Part shown: positions 17,139-26,367 of the stretch, piece by piece | How the letters are laid out: the number at the start of each line of letters is the position of its first letter | Numbering within the stretch: position 1 is the first letter of the stretch | Source of the DNA: an uncultured Alphaproteobacteria bacterium | GTDB lineage: Bacteria > Pseudomonadota > Alphaproteobacteria > HIMB59 > GCA-002718135 | Assembly: GCA_902623545.1 (NCBI GenBank) | Contig: CACNUI010000013.1 | Coordinates: 1 to 39,833 of the forward strand | Direction: 5' to 3' | DNA: 39,833 nt | The notes under the pieces: model-generated | Database searches by the model: none | The model's input: the letters and a program-made list of their open reading frames with translations, nothing else | What the model was told of the DNA's origin: nothing | Made by a program: the position numbers and the translations under genes

Positions 17139-18408
17139 CGATATATCTCCAACCAATATCTTTTCGATAATATCCCTCATCCCAGTTAATTTGATTGATT
17201 ATATTGTGAATAGATTCTCTAATAGTTTTTAAATCTTTACCCGTACTAGAGATATTTAATACGCGCCCACCATTAGATAGCCATTTATTTTCTTTAAGCA
17301 TTGTTCCTGCATGAAACAGATACTCATCTTTTGTTAAAGTGAGATTTTCCAAATTATTAATTGATGTAAATTTTTTATAATCCTCAGGATAGCCATTAGC
17401 AGCCATAACCACTGTCATGGCATAGTCATTTTTCCACTTAATTTGTTCCATTTCATTTAAAGTGCCTAACGCTGAAGCATGAAGGAGTTCTAATAAATCT
17501 GTTTCTAGTAGTGGAATGATTGCTTGTGTTTCCGGATCACCAAAACGAACGTTTATTTCGAGTAAATTTGGACCCTTATCTGTTAAAATTAATCCTGCAT
17601 AAAACATTCCTTGATAATTTATGCCTTGTTCAGCAAGATATTTAACAATTGGCTCAACAAATGTTTTGGATAATTCATTCATTTTATTTGATGAAATAGA
17701 GGGAACAGGTGTATAGGCTCCCATACCACCAGTGTTTAACCCTTTTTCTCCTTCTAAGATTTTTTTATGATCTTGAGCTGTTGTAAGCGGCAAGACAAAT
17801 CCATTTTTATCAACAAGTGAAAATAAACTGATCTCTTCACCATCTAAAAATTCTTCAATAACAACAATTGAACCAGCATCACCAAAAGAATTATCTTTAA
17901 AACATTTAATTAGTGCATCTTTTGCATCTTTTATTTTTTGACAAATAATAACTCCTTTTCCTGCTGCTAAACCATCAGCTTTAATAACAAGAGGATAAGA
18001 TTGGTTTTGACAAAAATTTAAGGCGTCATCATAGCTGTCAAATACGTCATAGGCAGCTGTTGCTATATTTAATTTTTTACAAATATCTTTTGTAAATTTT
18101 TTTGATTTTTCTAACTCAGCTCCCATCTGATCAGGACCAAAAACTAATATAGAATTGTTCATTAAAAGGTTCGATAATCCTTTAGTTAAAGGTAGTTCTG
18201 GACCAATCACCACAAGATCAATTTTACTTTCTAGACAAAATTGAAGAATAGCGGCATGATCATTAATATCCATGATAATTGAAGACGCAATTTTACTAAT
18301 ACTATCACTTCCTGGAATACAATATAAATTAGAGCAATTAGGAGATTGTTTTATACCATAACATAGTGCGTGTTCTCTTCCACCATTACCAATGACAATA
18401 ACATTCAT
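17131..18408 (-). CDS. purD: Phosphoribosylamine-glycine ligase (GAR synthetase)
   Basis: Second step of purine synthesis: phosphoribosylamine + glycine + ATP to GAR. It has 425 aa in GARS_N, ATP-grasp (A) and C domain order. The N-terminus VIVIGNGGREHAL is diagnostic. Also visible are VIGPELPLTKGL, PLVIKADGLAAGKGVII (ATP-grasp), GGMGAYTPVP and LLEINVRFGDPETQ (Mg binding). It begins 20 bp downstream of the purF stop and overlaps purC at its 3' end. Confidence 0.97.
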   Translation of the reverse strand: MNVIVIGNGGREHALCYGIKQSPNCSNLYCIPGSDSISKIASSIIMDINDHAAILQFCLESKIDLVVIGPELPLTKGLSNLLMNNSILVFGPDQMGAELEKSKKFTKDICKKLNIATAAYDVFDSYDDALNFCQNQSYPLVIKADGLAAGKGVIICQKIKDAKDALIKCFKDNSFGDAGSIVVIEEFLDGEEISLFSLVDKNGFVLPLTTAQDHKKILEGEKGLNTGGMGAYTPVPSISSNKMNELSKTFVEPIVKYLAEQGINYQGMFYAGLILTDKGPNLLEINVRFGDPETQAIIPLLETDLLELLHASALGTLNEMEQIKWKNDYAMTVVMAANGYPEDYKKFTSINNLENLTLTKDEYLFHAGTMLKENKWLSNGGRVLNISSTGKDLKTIRESIHNIINQINWDEGYYRKDIGWRYIDE

Positions 18409-18428
18409 GAGAAAAGATAATTCATTAA

Positions 18429-19916
18429 TTAGTTATTTGAAGCAAGACTTAAAAATGATAATTTTTTCAAGTTTTCATCATTCAAGTAATCTAAAGGTCT
18501 TATAGGATACTCTCCTGTGAAATAATGATCAGTAAATTGAGGATTATCATTATTTCTTTCGTCATAACCAAGAGCTTTATATAGCCCGTCTAAGGATAAA
18601 AATTTTAATGATTTAGCGCCAATATGCTTACACATTTCCTCTAAATTTTTGTTTGAAGCAAGTAATTCTTCCTGAGTAGGAGTGTCGACTCCGTAAAAAT
18701 CAGGATACTTAATTGCAGGGGAGGCAATACGCATATGAACTTCTTTAGCTCCAAAATCATAGAGCATTTTTATAATTTTAGTTGATGTTGTTCCTCGAAC
18801 CAATGAGTCATCAATGAGAACAACTTTCTTTTTTTTAATAGAACTTTGATTAGGATTTAGTTTTAATTTTACACCTAAGCTTCTAATTTGTTGAGTTGGT
18901 TCAATAAACGTCCTACCAACATAGTGATTTCGTATTAATCCTAACTCAAAAGGAATTTTTGACTCTTGACTAAAACCAAGTGCGGCTGGAACACCAGAGT
19001 CAGGTACTGGTACAACTACATCAGGTTTAATATCAGTTTCTTTAGCTAAGAAAGTTCCTAAATTTTTTCTATATTCATAAGCGGTTTTATTATTTAAAAT
19101 ACTGTCTGGTCTAGAAAAATAAATATATTCAAAAACACATGGTTTTATTTGTTTTTTTGCAAATGGCCTTCTGCTCTCAACTTTATTATCTTTAATAATA
19201 ACAACTTCACCATTTTCAATTTCACGTATAAATTTTGCACCTATTATATCTAAAGCACAAGTTTCAGAAGCAAGGATATATGCGTTTTTAAATTTTCCTA
19301 AAATAAGTGGTCGAATCCCTAAAGGATCTCTTGCACCAATTAATGTTCCATTAGCAATTATAGATAAGGCATATCCTCCTTGAATTTGTAATAAGGCATC
19401 AATAATCTTATTTATGATATCTTTCTTTTTTGAACGAGCTACAAGTTGAACAATAGTCTCTGTATCTGATGTTGTTTGAAATATTGCTCCTTCGCGAACC
19501 ATTTGCTCACGCAATAAAAGTGCATTTGTTAAATTACCATTATGAGCAATACTAATGGCTCCGCCATGAAGATCAGCATAAAAAGGTTGGATGTTTCTTA
19601 TTGTTTCACCACCTGTTGTTGAGTAACGATTGTGTCCAATTGCAATTCTTCCTTTTAATTTATCTAATGATTGTTTTTTTGTAAAATTATCTCCAACCAA
19701 TCCAAATTTTCTTTCAGAGTAATAAGAGTTACCGTCATAACTTACAATTCCACAGCCCTCTTGACCACGATGTTGCAATGCATGCAAACCTAGAGCTGTT
19801 AATGCTGATGCATCTTTAGTTCCACTTATACCAAAAACACCACACTCCTCATTAAATCTTGGGAAATGAGATTGCTTTACCTCAAATTTTTTTAGAAAAT
19901 TTAGTCGATTTTTCAT
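18429..19916 (-). CDS. purF: Amidophosphoribosyltransferase
   Basis: Committing step of purine synthesis: PRPP + glutamine to phosphoribosylamine. An N-terminal class II glutamine amidotransferase domain is followed by a phosphoribosyltransferase domain. The nucleophile is C25 in EECGVFGISG, after a 24-residue propeptide that would be removed, as in B. subtilis-type enzymes. IGHNRYSTTG and SIAHNGNLTN are amidotransferase motifs, and VVLIDDSLVRGTTS is the PRPP loop. B. subtilis-type PurF proteins carry an Fe-S cluster; near the C-terminus I see a single Cys (EEMCKHIG), so a cluster is unproven. At 495 aa the length is typical. It starts 1 bp after purN ends. Confidence 0.96.
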   Translation of the reverse strand: MKNRLNFLKKFEVKQSHFPRFNEECGVFGISGTKDASALTALGLHALQHRGQEGCGIVSYDGNSYYSERKFGLVGDNFTKKQSLDKLKGRIAIGHNRYSTTGGETIRNIQPFYADLHGGAISIAHNGNLTNALLLREQMVREGAIFQTTSDTETIVQLVARSKKKDIINKIIDALLQIQGGYALSIIANGTLIGARDPLGIRPLILGKFKNAYILASETCALDIIGAKFIREIENGEVVIIKDNKVESRRPFAKKQIKPCVFEYIYFSRPDSILNNKTAYEYRKNLGTFLAKETDIKPDVVVPVPDSGVPAALGFSQESKIPFELGLIRNHYVGRTFIEPTQQIRSLGVKLKLNPNQSSIKKKKVVLIDDSLVRGTTSTKIIKMLYDFGAKEVHMRIASPAIKYPDFYGVDTPTQEELLASNKNLEEMCKHIGAKSLKFLSLDGLYKALGYDERNNDNPQFTDHYFTGEYPIRPLDYLNDENLKKLSFLSLASNN

Positions 19917-19917
19917 C

Positions 19918-20487
19918 TTACTGTTTTCTTGTTAATAGTTTTTTTGCAACCATCTGTAATGCTCTTGGATAAACCTTATGCTCCTCTATCAATATTTTCT
20001 TTGAGAGTGATTCGGTATTATCTTTCTTCAAAATCTTTACTTTTTTTTGCAATATAATCTTTCCAGAGTCAATTTTAGAGGTGACGTAATGAACACTACA
20101 ACCAGAATAGCTTGCTTCAGCCTTTATTGCCTGATGCTGAGCATTTAAGCCTTTGAAAGCTGGAAGATAAGATGGATGAATATTGATTAATCTCAATCGC
20201 CATTGCCTTACAAATTTTGAGTCTAAAACTTGCATAAAACCAGCTAAACAAATGATGTCTATATTTTTTAGATACTTGATAACTTTTTTTTCAAAATTTT
20301 TTCTTGAAATAAAATATGTGAAAGGAATTTTATTTTTTTTGGCAATAGTTAAACCTTTAGCTTTTGAGTTATTGGATACGACTAATTGAACCTCAACTAA
20401 ACTTCGTTTTTTAAATGATGATTGTATTAGTGATTCTAAATTTGAACCTCTTCCCGATATGAAAATAGCAACTTGTAATTTTTTCAA
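19918..20487 (-). CDS. purN: Phosphoribosylglycinamide formyltransferase (10-formyl-THF dependent)
   Basis: Third step: formylates GAR with 10-formyltetrahydrofolate. The 189-aa protein shows FISGRGSNLESLI (phosphoribosyl binding), INIHPSYLPAFKG with the catalytic Asn and His, and SKIDSGKIILQ with the catalytic Asp. The start is a TTG overlapping the purM TGA stop (TTGA), so translation is probably coupled to purM. No ATG alternative lies upstream in frame before the purM stop. Confidence 0.95.
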   Translation of the reverse strand: MKKLQVAIFISGRGSNLESLIQSSFKKRSLVEVQLVVSNNSKAKGLTIAKKNKIPFTYFISRKNFEKKVIKYLKNIDIICLAGFMQVLDSKFVRQWRLRLINIHPSYLPAFKGLNAQHQAIKAEASYSGCSVHYVTSKIDSGKIILQKKVKILKKDNTESLSKKILIEEHKVYPRALQMVAKKLLTRKQ

Positions 20488-21518
20488 CTAATTGTGCACC
20501 TTGATGATTTGTTAGCTTCTATTTTCCCAATTTCAAAAATATCTAAATTTTCATCTTTGATTAATTGCTTAAATTCTTTGTAATTATTTTTTGAAATAGT
20601 CATAATCAAACCTAATCCACAATTAAAGGTCTTCAACATTTCTTCATCTGAAATGTTAGCTAGACTTTGAAACCATTGGAAAATTTCTTCTTCACAAATA
20701 AATTTTTTGTCAATCCTTACTGATAAATTTTCAGAAAGCATTCTTGGTGCATTACCAATAACACCGCCACCTGTTATATGCGAAATACCATTGATAAGAT
20801 TTGTTGTTAAAATTTTTTTTAAAAAAGGAAAATACAATTTAGTTGGAGCCATTAAGGCTGCTGCATTTGTTTGATAAGATGATTTAAATTCTGTTTTTTT
20901 ATGCAGATCTATATTTTTATCTTTTAAAACTTTTCTAATTAGAGAATATCCATTTGAATGAAAACCCGAAGATTTAATCCCGTATAGAAGATCATTTTCT
21001 TTCATAACATCTTTTTTAGGTAAAATATTTTTTCTCTCCACTGCACCAACACAAAATCCAGCAAAATCAAAATCATCTTTATTATAAAGCCCAGGCATCT
21101 CTGCTGTTTCACCGCCAATAAGAGAGCAATTATTTATCTTGCAAGCTTCAGTGATACTTTTCATAATTTTTAAAAAAGAATTTTGGTCAATTTTGGAAGA
21201 AGCATAGTAATCTAAAAAAAATAATGGCTCCGCACCATGGCAAAGAATATCATTAAGACACATACCAACGAGATCATGACCCAAACCCTCTAAAATGTCA
21301 GTTTCAATACCTAGTAATATTTTTGTCCCTATGCCATCTGTTCCAGATACCAACAAAGGATCTTCATATCCACATTTTTTAAGGTCAAAAATGGCACCAA
21401 ACCCACCAATTTTATCAAAATTTCCGTTTCTGTTTGTTGATTTGCTTAGTTCAGAAATATCTTCGACAAGGGCATCTGTATTTTCTATATCAACACCTGC
21501 TTCTTTATATGTTGTCAT
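20484..21518 (-). CDS. purM: Phosphoribosylformylglycinamidine cyclo-ligase (AIR synthetase)
   Basis: Fifth step: ATP-dependent ring closure of FGAM to AIR. It has 344 aa with the AIRS N- and C-domain pattern: YKEAGVDIENTDALVEDI at the start, the ATP/substrate segment VSGTDGIGTKILLGIE, LFFLDYYASSKID, LIGGETAEMPGLY and ISHITGGGVIGNAPRML. It is the first gene of the leftward purM-N-F-D-C unit and diverges from purSL across a 73-bp intergenic region. Start at ATG 21518. Confidence 0.97.
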   Translation of the reverse strand: MTTYKEAGVDIENTDALVEDISELSKSTNRNGNFDKIGGFGAIFDLKKCGYEDPLLVSGTDGIGTKILLGIETDILEGLGHDLVGMCLNDILCHGAEPLFFLDYYASSKIDQNSFLKIMKSITEACKINNCSLIGGETAEMPGLYNKDDFDFAGFCVGAVERKNILPKKDVMKENDLLYGIKSSGFHSNGYSLIRKVLKDKNIDLHKKTEFKSSYQTNAAALMAPTKLYFPFLKKILTTNLINGISHITGGGVIGNAPRMLSENLSVRIDKKFICEEEIFQWFQSLANISDEEMLKTFNCGLGLIMTISKNNYKEFKQLIKDENLDIFEIGKIEANKSSRCTIS

Positions 21519-21591
21519 ATTTAATTAGTTTTAAACGAATCGTTAACGAGTAAACTATTAATATATTATATTAAGTTGATTCGTACTCATA
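21519..21591. promoter_or_regulatory. Divergent purM/purSL promoter with paired GANTC sites and palindromes
   Basis: This 73-bp gap must hold promoters for both purine units. ACGAATC (21535-21541) and GATTCGT (21578-21584) are perfect inverted copies, each containing a GANTC methylation site. The left copy is within the 11-bp palindrome AACGA-A-TCGTT (21534-21544) and abuts CGTTAACG (21541-21548). The segment between them is A/T-only promoter-like sequence. Control by CcrM methylation or by a purine repressor is inferred; no known PurR site is recognised. Confidence 0.5.
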
Positions 21592-24522
21592 ATGACAAAT
21601 ACAATTCAAATTCTCTCTATTGAGAAGACAGGAAAAGAAAGTTTACTACAAAAAGAGCATAATAATAAATCTATCAAAATTATAGATGGATATTTCTTTT
21701 CTAAAAATCTTGATAATCAAAAGTTTAATAAAATAAGTAAACTTATTTCTAATGAAGTCTCTCAAACAATATTAACTAAAAAAAATGTAAATAAGGTTCT
21801 ATCAAGTTATAGTAATTTTAACTGGGTAGTGGAAATAAAATTTTTACCAGGTGTAACTGATAATATAGCTTCAACTGTAAAAGAAATAATCAATGATAAT
21901 CTAAAAAGTAGTTTTAAAAGCTTTGAACTTGGATCGACCAAAATTATTTTAATAAAAGGAAGAAAAGACGATATTACCAAAATATCCAATAATGAAGCAA
22001 ATCCGTTAATTCAAACTATTAAGATTTATTCATTTAAAAAATATTTAAGTAATTTTAAAAAAAATAAATTCAAAATAGAAAATGTAAAATTACCGAAAAA
22101 AAAATATAGTAAAAAAGAAATTGATTTAGATATTTCTGATCAAGATCTCAGTCTTATTGGCAAACTTGGCATTGAAGAAAATGATAAATCTAGAAGAGGA
22201 ACACTTGGTCTAGATCTAGAATCTTTAAAAGCCATAAGAAATTATTTTTACACTATAAAACGTAAACCAACAGATGTGGAAATTGAAACATTAGCACAGA
22301 CGTGGTCCGAGCACTGTAAACACAAAATATTTTCGGCTAAAATTGATGATATCCAGGAAGGTATATTTAAAAAATACATTAAAGGTGCTACTGAAAAAAT
22401 TATTCAATTAAGAAAAGATAATTTTTGTGTCTCTCTATTTACAGATAATGCTGGCGGAATAGAATTTAATAAAGATTGGATTATCTGTCATAAAGTTGAA
22501 ACACATAATACACCTTCAGCCTTAGATCCATTTGGCGGGGCAATCACTGGAATTGTTGGTGTTAATAGGGATTGTCTTGGATTTGGAAAGGGGGCAAAAC
22601 CCATAGCAAATACATATGCATATTATTTAGCAGACCCAAATAAAAATTATCAATTGTATCGTCAAAAAAATAATAAGGATCCAATGCTTCCAGCAAATTT
22701 TATTGCTAAGGGCATTATCAGTGGTGTTAGAGTTGGTGGAAATTGTTCAGGTATTCCTACTCCTCAAGGTAATGTGTACTTTGATGATCGCTTTGCGGGA
22801 AAGCCTCTTGTATTTTGTGGGACAGTTGGAATTATTCCAAAAAAAATAAAAGGAAAATTATCATATAAGAAAAAAGCTAATCCAGGGGATATTATATTAA
22901 TGGCTGGAGGTAGAGTTGGAAAAGATGGTATTCACGGTGCAACGTTTTCATCAGAGGAATTAGATCCTAATAGTCCAGTTTCTGCAGTACAAATTGGTGA
23001 TCCAATAACACAAAAGAAAATGTCTGATGTCATCATTAGAGAATTACGAGATGAAAATCTTTACTCAAGCATAACAGATAATGGAGCTGGAGGATTATCA
23101 TCATCAATAGGAGAAATGGCAAAAGAGAGTGGTGGTTTTATAGTTAATCTTGAAAAAGTTCCCCTCAAATATAATGGATTATATCCTTGGGAGATTTGGG
23201 TTTCTGAGTCTCAAGAAAGGATGACACTAGCAATACCTCCGGCGAATGTAAAAAAAGTTATCAAAAAATTTAATTCAAGAGGTGTTGAAGCAACAATAAT
23301 TGGTAAATTTATAAAAAAAGAAAAAGCCATAGTAAAATATAATAAAACTGAAATTCTCAATTTAGATATGGAATTTCTTCATGAAGGTTATCCTAAATTA
23401 AATTTAAAAACTTCTTTTCCAAAAATTACAAAAGTAAAGAAAAAAATAATTAAAAAAATTTCTTTGATAGATAAATTAAATAAACTTCTCTCTAGTCCAA
23501 ATATTGTATCAAAAGAATTTATAGCCACACAATATGATCATGAAGTACAAGCTACCTCAATTATAAAACCATTACAAGGCGAAGGTAAAGTTTTTGGAAA
23601 TTCTACAGCTATCAAACCTTTATTTGATGATGAAAAATCAATTGCTCTTTCTCAAGCTGCTTATCCTCAATATGCCGAAACAAATCCTTATGATATGGCT
23701 GGATGCTCTATTGATACTGCATATAAAAATTTAATTGTAAGTGGTGCCAACTCAAAAAAAATTGCAATTCTTGATAACTTTTGTTGGTGCAGCTCTGATG
23801 AACCTGATAGGTTGTATCAATTGAAAGAGGCAGCAAAAGCCTGTTATGATTATGCAGTTGCTTACCAAGTACCGTTTATTTCAGGAAAAGATAGTATGTT
23901 TAATGATTTTAAAGGTTTCAATAAAACTGGAAAATCAGTAAAAATTTCAATACCTCCAACATTACTTATTTCTTCTATTGGAGTAGTAGATAAAATTTCA
24001 CACTTAACAAAGATAACACCAGATAACGGTGATATACTTTTAGTTTTAGGAAACACACGTAATGAATTACAGGATAGTGTTTATTCCAAAATTATAGGTT
24101 ATGAAAAATCAAAAAATCCAGTAGTAAATACTAAGGATTCACTTCGAATATATAAAAATTTTGAAAAAGCTAACAAACTTGGAATTATAAATTCTGCAAT
24201 TGGAGTAGATTTAGGCGGACTTGGAATTGCAATTACTAAAATGGCAATAGCCTCTAATAAAGGATTATGTATTGATTTAAAATCAAAAAATAAAATCTCT
24301 GTTGATCAATTTTTATTTTCTGAAACACAAAGTAGAATTCTTGTTTCCCTTAAAAAAAATAAGTTAGCCAATTTTAAAAAAATATTTAAAATTTCTGATT
24401 ATACAATTATTGGTAAATGTACGAGTTCAGATACAATTGAGTTTAAAGATAACAAAAAAATTACAAAAGGTAAAATTTTAGATTTTGCAAAGTCATACAA
24501 AAAAAATATTAAAGGGTTATGA
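21592..24522 (+). CDS. purL: Phosphoribosylformylglycinamidine synthase, PurS-PurL fused large subunit
   Basis: Fourth step: FGAR to FGAM, using ammonia from PurQ. At 976 aa it is far longer than the stand-alone small PurL (~730 aa) and shorter than the single-chain enzyme (~1300 aa). Residues ~1-125 carry PurS-like sequence (VVEIKFLPGVTDNIASTV at 79-96). A linker helix region is at ~180-235. The two AIRS-like halves follow, from TWSEHCKHK (237-245), with HNTPSALDPFGGA, GGRVGKDGIHGATFSSEE and, in the second half, a DMAGCSIDTAY region. The glutaminase domain is missing and supplied by adjacent purQ (ATGA overlap). This matches the PurSL type (compare Geobacter-like enzymes). Confidence 0.94.
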   Translation: MTNTIQILSIEKTGKESLLQKEHNNKSIKIIDGYFFSKNLDNQKFNKISKLISNEVSQTILTKKNVNKVLSSYSNFNWVVEIKFLPGVTDNIASTVKEIINDNLKSSFKSFELGSTKIILIKGRKDDITKISNNEANPLIQTIKIYSFKKYLSNFKKNKFKIENVKLPKKKYSKKEIDLDISDQDLSLIGKLGIEENDKSRRGTLGLDLESLKAIRNYFYTIKRKPTDVEIETLAQTWSEHCKHKIFSAKIDDIQEGIFKKYIKGATEKIIQLRKDNFCVSLFTDNAGGIEFNKDWIICHKVETHNTPSALDPFGGAITGIVGVNRDCLGFGKGAKPIANTYAYYLADPNKNYQLYRQKNNKDPMLPANFIAKGIISGVRVGGNCSGIPTPQGNVYFDDRFAGKPLVFCGTVGIIPKKIKGKLSYKKKANPGDIILMAGGRVGKDGIHGATFSSEELDPNSPVSAVQIGDPITQKKMSDVIIRELRDENLYSSITDNGAGGLSSSIGEMAKESGGFIVNLEKVPLKYNGLYPWEIWVSESQERMTLAIPPANVKKVIKKFNSRGVEATIIGKFIKKEKAIVKYNKTEILNLDMEFLHEGYPKLNLKTSFPKITKVKKKIIKKISLIDKLNKLLSSPNIVSKEFIATQYDHEVQATSIIKPLQGEGKVFGNSTAIKPLFDDEKSIALSQAAYPQYAETNPYDMAGCSIDTAYKNLIVSGANSKKIAILDNFCWCSSDEPDRLYQLKEAAKACYDYAVAYQVPFISGKDSMFNDFKGFNKTGKSVKISIPPTLLISSIGVVDKISHLTKITPDNGDILLVLGNTRNELQDSVYSKIIGYEKSKNPVVNTKDSLRIYKNFEKANKLGIINSAIGVDLGGLGIAITKMAIASNKGLCIDLKSKNKISVDQFLFSETQSRILVSLKKNKLANFKKIFKISDYTIIGKCTSSDTIEFKDNKKITKGKILDFAKSYKKNIKGL

Positions 24523-25283
24523 AAGTATTAGTTTTATCAGGTTATGGTATTAATTGTGAAAATGAAACCTTACATGCTTTTGAAGTAGTAGGATTTAAAG
24601 GAAAAATTGTTCATATTAATGATCTGATTCAAAATCCTAAACAACTTAATAACTATCAAGTATTCGCTATACCAGGTGGTTTTTCGTATGGTGACGATAC
24701 GGGTTCTGGAAATGCAATGGCAAAAAAAATTATGACAAATTTGCACGATCAGCTTATAGATTTTTCATTAAAAAATAAATTAATCATAGGCATTTGTAAC
24801 GGTTGCCAAATATTAATTAATCTTGGCTTAGTTCCAAACCTAAATAAAAAAGATCCAGAAGTAGCAATGATTGAAAATAAATCTGGAAGCTATGAGTGTC
24901 GATGGGTTGATGTAAAAGTTAATAATAATAAATCACCATGGCTAAAAAATATTAGTATCTTAAACTTGCCCGTCGCACATCAAGAGGGTCAATTTATGAT
25001 ACCTAAAAATCTACTTAAAACTATCAAAGCAAATAATCTTATTGGTTTACAGTATATTGATCATGATAAAAAATTAGCAAAAGGTAAATTTCCATTTAAT
25101 CCTAATGGTTCTAAAGATGATATAGCTGCTTTAACTAATCAAAATGGCAATATTCTTGCAATGATGCCTCATCCTGAAAGGGCTTTTTATCACTATCATG
25201 TTCCTAATTGGCAAAATAATAATTCAAAAAAATTTGGTGATGGATATAAAATTTTTGTGAATGCAAAAAAATTCTTTTTATAA
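24519..25283 (+). CDS. purQ: Phosphoribosylformylglycinamidine synthase glutaminase subunit
   Basis: Class I glutamine amidotransferase that feeds ammonia to PurSL. The 254 aa show VLSGYGINCENE, PGGFSYGDDTGSG, the nucleophile elbow GICNGCQIL (first Cys catalytic) and the catalytic His-Glu in MMPHPERAF. It is longer than the ~225-aa PurQ that pairs with separate PurS, as expected for the PurSL partner. The start overlaps the purL stop (ATGA). It ends 1 bp from the convergent mutY stop, with no recognisable terminator. Confidence 0.96.
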   Translation: MKVLVLSGYGINCENETLHAFEVVGFKGKIVHINDLIQNPKQLNNYQVFAIPGGFSYGDDTGSGNAMAKKIMTNLHDQLIDFSLKNKLIIGICNGCQILINLGLVPNLNKKDPEVAMIENKSGSYECRWVDVKVNNNKSPWLKNISILNLPVAHQEGQFMIPKNLLKTIKANNLIGLQYIDHDKKLAKGKFPFNPNGSKDDIAALTNQNGNILAMMPHPERAFYHYHVPNWQNNNSKKFGDGYKIFVNAKKFFL

Positions 25284-25284
25284 A

Positions 25285-26334
25285 TTATACTGCCATTTCT
25301 ACAATTTTTTTCATAACAGTTGGCATTCTAGAATTAGAATATTTAGATTTTTTAATCCAATTACAATTTGATAATTTTGCTTTTTTAACATTTCCATAAA
25401 AAATTTCTGTTTCTAAATCAAAATGACTAAATGAATATTCAAATAAACCTTTTGATTTTAATTTTGTTTTAATTTTTTTAATATCTTGATCAGTGATCAA
25501 TAATTTTTTATTTTTAACCCAGACATCATTGGGTACTTCAAGCATGGATGCTAACATACCTTTATTAGGTCTACTGCGTACGAGAATTTCATTCTTTTCA
25601 TTAACAATTACATAAGCTCTTGTATATTTTATAGGCTTAATAGATTTCTTTCTTAGTTTAAAAGGAATTGTAAGTTGCAAATTTTTTTTATATGATTGGC
25701 AAAATTTATTCAGTCCACAAATATCACATTTTGGGTTTCTAGGAAGGCATATTGCTGATCCATAATCCATAAAAGATTGAATTAAGTCTGAAGAATATTT
25801 ATCAGATATGAATTTGTTTCCAAAGTCTTTGAGCTTATTTTTTACTTTAATAACTGGCTTCTCAATAGCATGTAACCTAATAAGAATTCTTTCTATATTT
25901 GCATCAAGTGGCATGACTGATTTATTAAATCCTATTCCAAGAATTGCTTTAGCAGTATAATCTCCTATCCCAGGAAACTTAATTAGTTCATCATAGATAT
26001 TTGGAATATTATTTTTATAATATTTATTTATTAATTTAGCTGATTTTAACAAATTCCTTGCTCTAGAATAATATCCAAGACCTGACCAAAACTTTAATAT
26101 TTGTGGTTCAGTAGAACGAGCTAATTTTTCAATATTTGGCCATCTTACTATAAATTCATTAAAGCGTTTAGTAACTGTATTAACAGTTGTTTGCTGAAGC
26201 ATATATTCACTAACAAAAACATAATATGGATTTGGAAGATTATTTTGAAATTTGATACGCCAAGGTAAATCACGTTGATTTTTTTTATACCAGTTTATTA
26301 AATAATTTTTTACTTGGTTTTCTTGTTTAAACAT
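25285..26334 (-). CDS. mutY: Adenine DNA glycosylase
   Basis: Removes A mispaired with 8-oxoG. The 349-aa protein has the HhH-GPD fold: catalytic E43 in VSEYMLQQT, hairpin FPGIGDYTAKAIL, and D144 in VMPLDANIERI. The iron-sulfur loop is C196-x6-C203-x2-C206-x5-C212. A C-terminal NUDIX-like, MutT-related recognition domain begins near ~240. The N-terminus (NYLINWYKKNQRDLPWR) is typical. It diverges from dciA across 33 bp. This mutY-dciA-dsbA-smc neighbourhood is conserved in many alphaproteobacteria. Confidence 0.95.
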   Translation of the reverse strand: MFKQENQVKNYLINWYKKNQRDLPWRIKFQNNLPNPYYVFVSEYMLQQTTVNTVTKRFNEFIVRWPNIEKLARSTEPQILKFWSGLGYYSRARNLLKSAKLINKYYKNNIPNIYDELIKFPGIGDYTAKAILGIGFNKSVMPLDANIERILIRLHAIEKPVIKVKNKLKDFGNKFISDKYSSDLIQSFMDYGSAICLPRNPKCDICGLNKFCQSYKKNLQLTIPFKLRKKSIKPIKYTRAYVIVNEKNEILVRSRPNKGMLASMLEVPNDVWVKNKKLLITDQDIKKIKTKLKSKGLFEYSFSHFDLETEIFYGNVKKAKLSNCNWIKKSKYSNSRMPTVMKKIVEMAV

Positions 26335-26367
26335 ATTGCTTTCATATTTAGGTACTATAAATTAATT

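Noticed and set aside
17139..17180. Upstream ATG for purC at 17180
   Set aside because: The 14 extra residues do not resemble PurC; the ATG at 17138 has a GGAG site and the expected N-terminus.
26314..26367. Upstream extension of the dciA frame
   Set aside because: It runs into the mutY start region and encodes a hydrophobic leader unlike DUF721 proteins; ATG 26368 fits better.
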